A DNA stretch of 64,000 bases. It comes from Streptomyces sp. GESEQ-4 (GTDB taxonomy: Bacteria > Actinomycetota > Actinomycetes > Streptomycetales > Streptomycetaceae). Of the stretch, positions 61,918-64,000 are shown piece by piece. The DNA lies in assembly GCF_017948455.1 (NCBI RefSeq), contig NZ_JAFFSU010000029.1, positions 1 to 64,000 on the forward strand. The letters run 5' to 3'. Made by a program: the position numbers and the translations under genes. The notes under the pieces are model-generated. The model had not been told where the DNA came from. It saw only the letters and a program-made list of their open reading frames with translations, and did no database searches. Every line of letters begins with the position of its first letter. The first letter of the stretch is position 1.

Positions 61918-63472
61918 TGGTTGCCCGCGTACTCGCCGCGTCCGGCGGCACGGATCGTGTCCGTGGTCCGGGGATGCGGGGGCGGGGTCCCTCACGCCCG
62001 GGGACACGCCGGTCGGCCTGGACGGTCCGATGCCCGTACACATCGCTCTGGTGTGCACGGGGCGGTGTCGTCCGTCGCCGGATCGGGTGTCCCTGAGCGC
62101 GTCGTCCGATCGCGATGCTGGCCGCATCGTGCCGGGTGGTCTTACGGGTGGGGCCGGTCATCGGCTTTTGCCAGTGCTGGGCGCCCCACTTGCTGGTGTA
62201 GGCCGGGTCCACGGCGATGATCGCGATACCTGTGGCGTCGGCCATGGAGGTCAGCCGGGCGCGGAGCTTGCCGGTCGGCATGCCGGAGATGAGATGCCGG
62301 AATCGGCGCTTGCGTCCGTGCTTCTCTCTGGTTTTCTCGGCCTGGAAGTCGAGGTCTTCGACCGCGATGGCTTTGACGCCGCAGGTTTTGGCCCAGTTCA
62401 GCAGCCGCGTGAGGGCGTGCCGGACCTGGGCGTCGCGGTGCTGCGCGCTACCCGTGAGGTCGAACAAGAACCGGCGCGGCTTCCCGGTCGGGTTGCCGTG
62501 GGCGTCGAGGCGCCAGGCCGCGAGGTGATTGGCGTTCATGTCGACGCCGATCACACCGTGTGCGAGGGCGGCGGTCATCGGAATGGTCCGGGAGACCGGG
62601 ATCTGCCAGGAGGCCGTCACATACCAGCGGCCCCGTCCCGTGTCGTAGTGGATGCGGTAGGCCACGGCCCGGTTCGCCTCCGCCCGGTCCGCCCACTCCT
62701 GTCCCCGGTGAGGGAACCGCACCTGCGCGGCGAGTACGTACCGGCCGTGCTTGGCGTTCGCCAGGTCTGCGAGCGGAGCCGGGAGCTTGATCGACACTCC
62801 GCCCTCGGGCGTGATGCGAATCGTCTCGTTGCCGAACCTCTTCCCCGACTCGCCGTCCGCCTGGAGGAACCAGCGCCCGGCTTCCCACCGCTCACGCCAA
62901 TCGGCCTCGGTGAGCGGCGCCTTGTCGAGGTGGTGACGGGCGCCCAGCAAATGCTTACCGCCCCGCACAACATGCACCCGGCCCGCTTCCCGGTCGGCCC
63001 GGACCTGCTCGAACCGGTCCTCCAGCACATGCAGGCGGCGTGCTTTGTTAAACCACTCGTGCGCGGAGCGGTAGCCTCCCGGAGCCCGCTTGGTGCCCTT
63101 CTGACCGACCGGCAGCGACAGCCGGTGCCGGATCGTCGTGATACCCGCTTCGAGGGACTGCACGTGCGCGGCCTGGCCGCGCCGGGCGAGCGCCCACTGG
63201 TCATGCGTGGCCCTCGTGATCGACCCGGCCCACCTGGACGACGACTGGGCCGTCAGGTCCCCCTTGCGAGCCGCCCATGACTCGGTGGAGTGCTCCAATC
63301 CGTCAGCGCAACGCGCTTTGAGGTCCTTCGAGGCGAGCGAGCCCAAGTGCGCACCCACCCAGCGCAAAACCGTCTCGTCCTCAGGCGTGAGGTCCTTGAG
63401 CCGGGTACGTACCGCCACACCGGAGGGGCCGGGAGCGACGAACGGCGCGGCGATCCGGCGGAGGTCAGCCAT
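61868..63472 (-). CDS. tnpB: TnpB, RuvC-like RNA-guided nuclease (IS607-associated)
   Basis: 534 aa. RuvC catalytic residues: Asp311 (G-V-D-M-N), Glu372 (A-V-E-D-L-D-F) and Asp449 (R-H-D-A-A-S). The zinc ribbon usually between the last two is degenerate: after V-D-P-A-Y-T-S there is K-W-G-A-Q-H-W, with no CxxC pairs. This branch is common in Streptomyces. A ~70-residue Arg/Pro-rich tail follows the RuvC domain. It overlaps tnpA by 8 bp. Confidence 0.9.
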   Translation of the reverse strand: MADLRRIAAPFVAPGPSGVAVRTRLKDLTPEDETVLRWVGAHLGSLASKDLKARCADGLEHSTESWAARKGDLTAQSSSRWAGSITRATHDQWALARRGQAAHVQSLEAGITTIRHRLSLPVGQKGTKRAPGGYRSAHEWFNKARRLHVLEDRFEQVRADREAGRVHVVRGGKHLLGARHHLDKAPLTEADWRERWEAGRWFLQADGESGKRFGNETIRITPEGGVSIKLPAPLADLANAKHGRYVLAAQVRFPHRGQEWADRAEANRAVAYRIHYDTGRGRWYVTASWQIPVSRTIPMTAALAHGVIGVDMNANHLAAWRLDAHGNPTGKPRRFLFDLTGSAQHRDAQVRHALTRLLNWAKTCGVKAIAVEDLDFQAEKTREKHGRKRRFRHLISGMPTGKLRARLTSMADATGIAIIAVDPAYTSKWGAQHWQKPMTGPTRKTTRHDAASIAIGRRAQGHPIRRRTTPPRAHQSDVYGHRTVQADRRVPGREGPRPRIPGPRTRSVPPDAASTRATRTPNTVRGVRSEQEWI

Positions 63473-64000
63473 GTGCGGCGGCTTCCAGTGCCTTGCGGGC
63501 GCGGTTCTTCGCCGACCTGCGCCCGTACAGGCGGGCGCACAACGACGTCAGCACCTCCACCATGTCCGGCACCAGGTCGTCTTCGACCTCGCCGTCGTCC
63601 AGCACCAGCAGGCGACGGCCCGTCGCGGACAAGGCGGCCTCGACAAGCTCGACGTTCATCCGGCCGAGCCGGTCCTTGTGCTCCACCACCACGCAGGTCA
63701 CGTTCGGGTCGGCCAGCAGACGCCGGGCCCTGGAACGGCAGCCGTTCATCCCGGAAGCGACCTCCGCCTCCACACGGACGACCCGGTGACCGGCCTTCAC
63801 CGCCCACGCCGACAATCGTGCGACCTGGTGTTCCAGATCGCTCTTCTGATCGTGCGAGGACACGCGGGCATACAGGCCCACACCGCCGATGGCCTCAGGC
63901 GTGGTGTTCGCGTCGATGTTCACCAGGATCGTGCGTGGCCCGACCCGCTGAGCCGGTACCGGCAACGTCCCCTCACGGAACCAGCGATACGCGGTCTGCG
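63465..64000 (-). CDS. tnpA: IS607 TnpA serine recombinase, N-terminus beyond window edge
   Basis: The visible 178 residues include part of the MerR-type HTH (Q-T-A-Y-R-W-F-R-E-G-T-L-P-V-P-A-Q-R) running off the edge, then the recombinase core with the catalytic serine in Y-A-R-V-S-S-H-D-Q, and R-L-G-R-M-N. It catalyses excision and insertion through a phosphoserine link. Stop at 63465 overlaps the tnpB start. Confidence 0.92.
   Translation of the reverse strand, partial: QTAYRWFREGTLPVPAQRVGPRTILVNIDANTTPEAIGGVGLYARVSSHDQKSDLEHQVARLSAWAVKAGHRVVRVEAEVASGMNGCRSRARRLLADPNVTCVVVEHKDRLGRMNVELVEAALSATGRRLLVLDDGEVEDDLVPDMVEVLTSLCARLYGRRSAKNRARKALEAAAHG

Larger units (their letters stand above)
61846..64000 (-). 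mobile_element. IS607-family insertion sequence (tnpA-tnpB), cut by window edge
   Basis: Serine recombinase TnpA plus TnpB, the defining IS607 pair, on the minus strand. The right end lies at about 61846, shown by the break in the sigma gene and by the match to the relic ending at 42505. The left end is outside the window. IS607 elements have no terminal inverted repeats, and none are seen. Confidence 0.88.

Overview
The window is very GC-rich actinomycete DNA, almost certainly Streptomyces: G/C-ending codons, dense genes, GGAGG-type ribosome binding sites and GTG/TTG starts. It begins at a run of 48 G that looks like a contig edge. Most of it is one large biosynthetic gene cluster for a halogenated naphthoquinone meroterpenoid (napyradiomycin / naphterpin / furaquinocin / SF2415 family), judged from gene content.

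Layout. (a) 0.15-8.8 kb: a didomain aromatase/cyclase, a TatB homologue, an unusual condensation-condensation-thioesterase-like protein, a 46-residue peptide with a strong RBS, a DUF6059-like protein, a nitroreductase, and TatC and TatA. (b) 8.9-16.6 kb: a complete mevalonate operon on the minus strand (mevalonate kinase, diphosphomevalonate decarboxylase, phosphomevalonate kinase, type 2 IPP isomerase, HMG-CoA reductase, HMG-CoA synthase, NphT7-type acetoacetyl-CoA synthase). (c) 17.2-18.0 kb: a two-gene regulator-like pair. (d) 18.4-22.0 kb: a CreE/CreD-like pair expected to make nitrous acid from aspartate. (e) 22.5-28.4 kb: an FAD monooxygenase, a lone cytochrome b (QcrB) paralogue that could be a resistance gene, a DUF3099 protein and a Bcr/CflA exporter. 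(f) 29.0-38.5 kb: the core, with tetrahydroxynaphthalene synthase, flaviolin-forming cupin, aminotransferase, CreM-like AMP ligase, ABBA prenyltransferase, P450 and polyprenyl diphosphate synthase. (g) 38.6-47.1 kb: AraC and TetR regulators, a CPA2 antiporter and three MFS transporters, with relics of a sigma factor, an IS607 end and a fourth MFS gene. (h) 47.2-59.9 kb: four tandem vanadium-dependent haloperoxidases (three with Tat signals), two more ABBA prenyltransferases, a DoxX-like protein, a flavin-dependent halogenase and a Tat-targeted berberine-bridge-type oxidase. (i) 60.3-64.0 kb: an NDH-2-like oxidoreductase and an ECF sigma gene cut by an IS607-family element (tnpA/tnpB) that runs off the window.

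How the genes may work together (inference from families). Malonyl-CoA becomes tetrahydroxynaphthalene, then flaviolin, then 8-aminoflaviolin. Nitrous acid from the CreE/CreD pair and the CreM-like ligase would diazotise the amine, giving either a diazoketone or cryptic deamination. Mevalonate-derived prenyl chains are attached by up to three ABBA prenyltransferases. The haloperoxidases, flavin halogenase, P450 and flavin oxidases then halogenate and cyclise. Two points stand out: a near-identical 107-bp promoter block sits upstream of both the mevalonate operon and the tetrahydroxynaphthalene operon, and a cluster-borne TatA/B/C set co-occurs with Tat-signal-bearing tailoring enzymes, suggesting late steps outside the membrane.
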